Part shown: piece after piece, positions 62,588 to 64,000 of the stretch
How positions within the stretch are numbered: the stretch's first letter is position 1
Layout of the letters: the number at the start of each line of letters is the position of its first letter
Source: Bacillota bacterium
Lineage (GTDB): Bacteria; Bacillota; Clostridia; Acetivibrionales; DTU013
Reading direction: 5' to 3'
Length of the DNA stretch: 64,000 nt
NCBI GenBank assembly: GCA_023433505.1
Contig: JAEZCO010000026.1
Span: forward strand, 1 to 64,000
The notes under the pieces: generated by a model
Databases searched by the model: none
Told to the model about the DNA's origin: nothing
The model's input: only the letters and a program-made list of their open reading frames with translations
Made by a program: the position numbers and the translations under genes

Positions 62588-64000
62588 TTTGGGTAAAAGA
62601 TTGTTTGTTTCGGAGAAGCCGTCTGTAGCGGCTAGCTTTGCGGCAGTTCTAGGCTTTCAGATTCAAAAGGGCGACAGGGCAAGAGGGTTTGCCGAGACTG
62701 CCGATACCATTGTGACCTGGTGCTTCGGACATCTGGTAACAATGGCTTTCCCGGATGCTTATGATGCAAAATACAAGGAATGGAAGGTGGAGCATCTTCC
62801 CATTATTCCCGACGAATATAAGTATGTGGTCATTGGGGACAAGGGAGCGTCAAAGCAGTTTGAGGTAATCAGCGGGCTGATGTGCAGAGATGACGTGGAG
62901 GTAATCTATGCCTGCACAGACAGCGGCCGCGAAGGCGAATACATATTCAGACTTGTATATAATCAGAGCAAGAGCAATAAGCCTGTAAAGCGCGTTTGGA
63001 TTTCATCCCAGACCGATGAAGCCGTCAGGAAGGGGATTGATGAAGCAAGGGAGCTGGCGGAGTATGATTCTCTGGCAAGGGCCGCATATTGCAGAGCCAA
63101 GGAGGATTGGCTTTTCGGGATGAATTTCAGCAGAGTTTACACCTGCCGGTATGGCCGGAGCCTGTCCAATACCTTGAAGGAAAGCAAATCCTCGGTGATA
63201 GCCATCGGAAGGGTCATGACCTGTGTATTGGGTCTGGTTGTCGAAAGGGAACTGGAGATAAGAAATTTTGTTCCCAAAACCCATTACGGTGTAGTGGCTA
63301 ATTTCCTTTCACAGGAGCAGAACATAGCGTATAAAGGAAGATGGACCCTTCAAAAGGGAAAGGACAAGCAGACGCCGGAGGATGCAGAGCAGAACGACAG
63401 ATATATCAGCAAGGAAGAGGCATTGGAGCTGATGGAAAGGCTGAAAGGACAGGAAGCAGTTGTAAAGAAGGTGGAGATTAAAACAAAAAATGAGCAGCCG
63501 CCTTTACTCTTTAACCTTGCCGAGCTGCAGTCGGAGGCTACCAAGAAATTTAAAATTCCTGTCGACAGGACGCTGGAGATCGCCCAAAGCCTTTACGAAA
63601 AGAAGCTGATCTCCTACCCCAGGACCGACAGCAGGGTCATCTCCACGGATGTTGTAAATGAGCTGCCAAAGGTTTTAAACGGGTTGTACAAAAATTCTGC
63701 CTTTATGGAATGTGTAAAAAGGATTAAGGAATTTGGCGAAATTAAAATAAACAAGACCAATAAGCGGTATGTTGATAATAGCAAGGTCACCGACCATTAC
63801 GCCATTATACCTACCTACGAGACAGTGGAGCTGAGCTCCCTTGATGGCGATACCAGAAACATATACAATCTCATTGTAAAGAGGTTTATCGCGGCTTTCT
63901 ACCCGCCGGCGGTATTTAATACGGTGAAAGTGGAGACCGAGATCAGCGGAGAAATCTTTGTATCTACGGCAAAGACCATGAAGGAAGCCGGCTGGAAAGA
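62588..64000 (+). CDS. topB: DNA topoisomerase III, 3' end outside window
   Basis: First 471 codons of a type IA topoisomerase of the TopB class, open to the window edge. The TOPRIM start KRLFVSEKPSVAASFAAVLGF is followed by VEVIYACTDSGREGEYIFR (the acidic metal-binding D-x-D/E region) and, near residues 330-350, LYEKKLISYPRTDSRVISTDVV, where the Tyr of SYPRTDS is the catalytic nucleophile. It relaxes and decatenates DNA. TTG 62588 is the start, with AGGAGAG 4-5 nt upstream; no in-frame ATG upstream. The conserved GR(V/I)MT motif is present (IAIGRVMTCVLGLVVERE). Confidence 0.93.

Noticed and set aside
1..64000. CRISPR array, prophage or rRNA operon
   Set aside because: No regularly spaced direct repeats, no phage structural or integrase genes, no rRNA sequence seen.

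Overview
The window looks like a chromosomal segment of an anaerobic, low-to-mid GC Clostridia (Ruminiclostridium/Clostridium-like plant-polysaccharide degrader). The pointers are a Clostridium pasteurianum-style nif cluster (fused nifN-B, nifV split into omega and alpha), a T-box ahead of valS, MsmX-type sugar ABC transporters without their own ATPase, an S-layer-homology (SLH) surface protein and clostridial dispersed palindromic repeats. All gene calls come from reading translations and motifs by eye; no database search was run.

Layout. 1-310: a strongly structured, probably non-coding RNA locus on the minus strand. 0.6-3.3 kb: an MBL-fold hydrolase, a frameshifted DUF2268 protease remnant and a nucleotidyltransferase-like gene. 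3.5-9.2 kb: two paralogous secreted beta-helix proteins in opposite orientation around an AraC regulator (pectin/hemicellulose degradation island). 9.1-14.7 kb: parvulin-like foldase, HEPN/MNT toxin-antitoxin pair, Zn-phospholipase-like protein plus glycosyltransferase, decayed sugar-nucleotide dehydrogenase, amidase-domain protein, zinc-ribbon protein and CheW. 14.9-19.9 kb: argJ, then a valine T-box operon (small membrane protein, valS).

20.1-35.4 kb is the nitrogen region: a divergent NifB-like radical SAM protein, an ANTAR RNA-binding antiterminator, glnK-amtB, then nifH-nifI1-nifI2-nifD-nifK-nifE-nifN-B, a thioredoxin-like [2Fe-2S] ferredoxin and nifV-omega/nifV-alpha. Three transcription units here (NifB-like, glnK-amtB, nifH) have leaders with an intrinsic terminator and a shared GGC-hexaloop-GCC hairpin. 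Together with the ANTAR gene in the middle, this suggests antitermination control of nitrogen fixation. NifI1/NifI2 would add post-translational control, and GlnK would gate AmtB.

35.4-36.4 kb: EFR1-type ferredoxin/flavodoxin protein. 36.7-48.8 kb: an arabinan/arabinoside utilisation locus (AraC regulator, two GH127-type beta-L-arabinofuranosidases, two permeases, lipoprotein binding protein, and a 1153-residue beta-helix/PKD protein without signal peptide). It is interrupted by a remnant of a group II intron (domains V and VI are readable). 49.0-54.4 kb: DUF401 transporter, glutamine-dependent NAD synthetase, tRNA-His, GNAT acetyltransferase, a fusion of two gene scraps, and a DJ-1/PfpI protein.

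54.8-62.3 kb: a cobalamin riboswitch with a strong terminator, a 450-nt structured leader, a secreted DUF4430 (transcobalamin C-terminal-like) protein and a 1989-residue S-layer-anchored protein that also carries a DUF4430 domain. I read this as a possible B12-controlled corrinoid capture system on the cell surface, and consider it and the nif leader/ANTAR arrangement the two most interesting parts of the window. The window ends inside a topoisomerase III gene.
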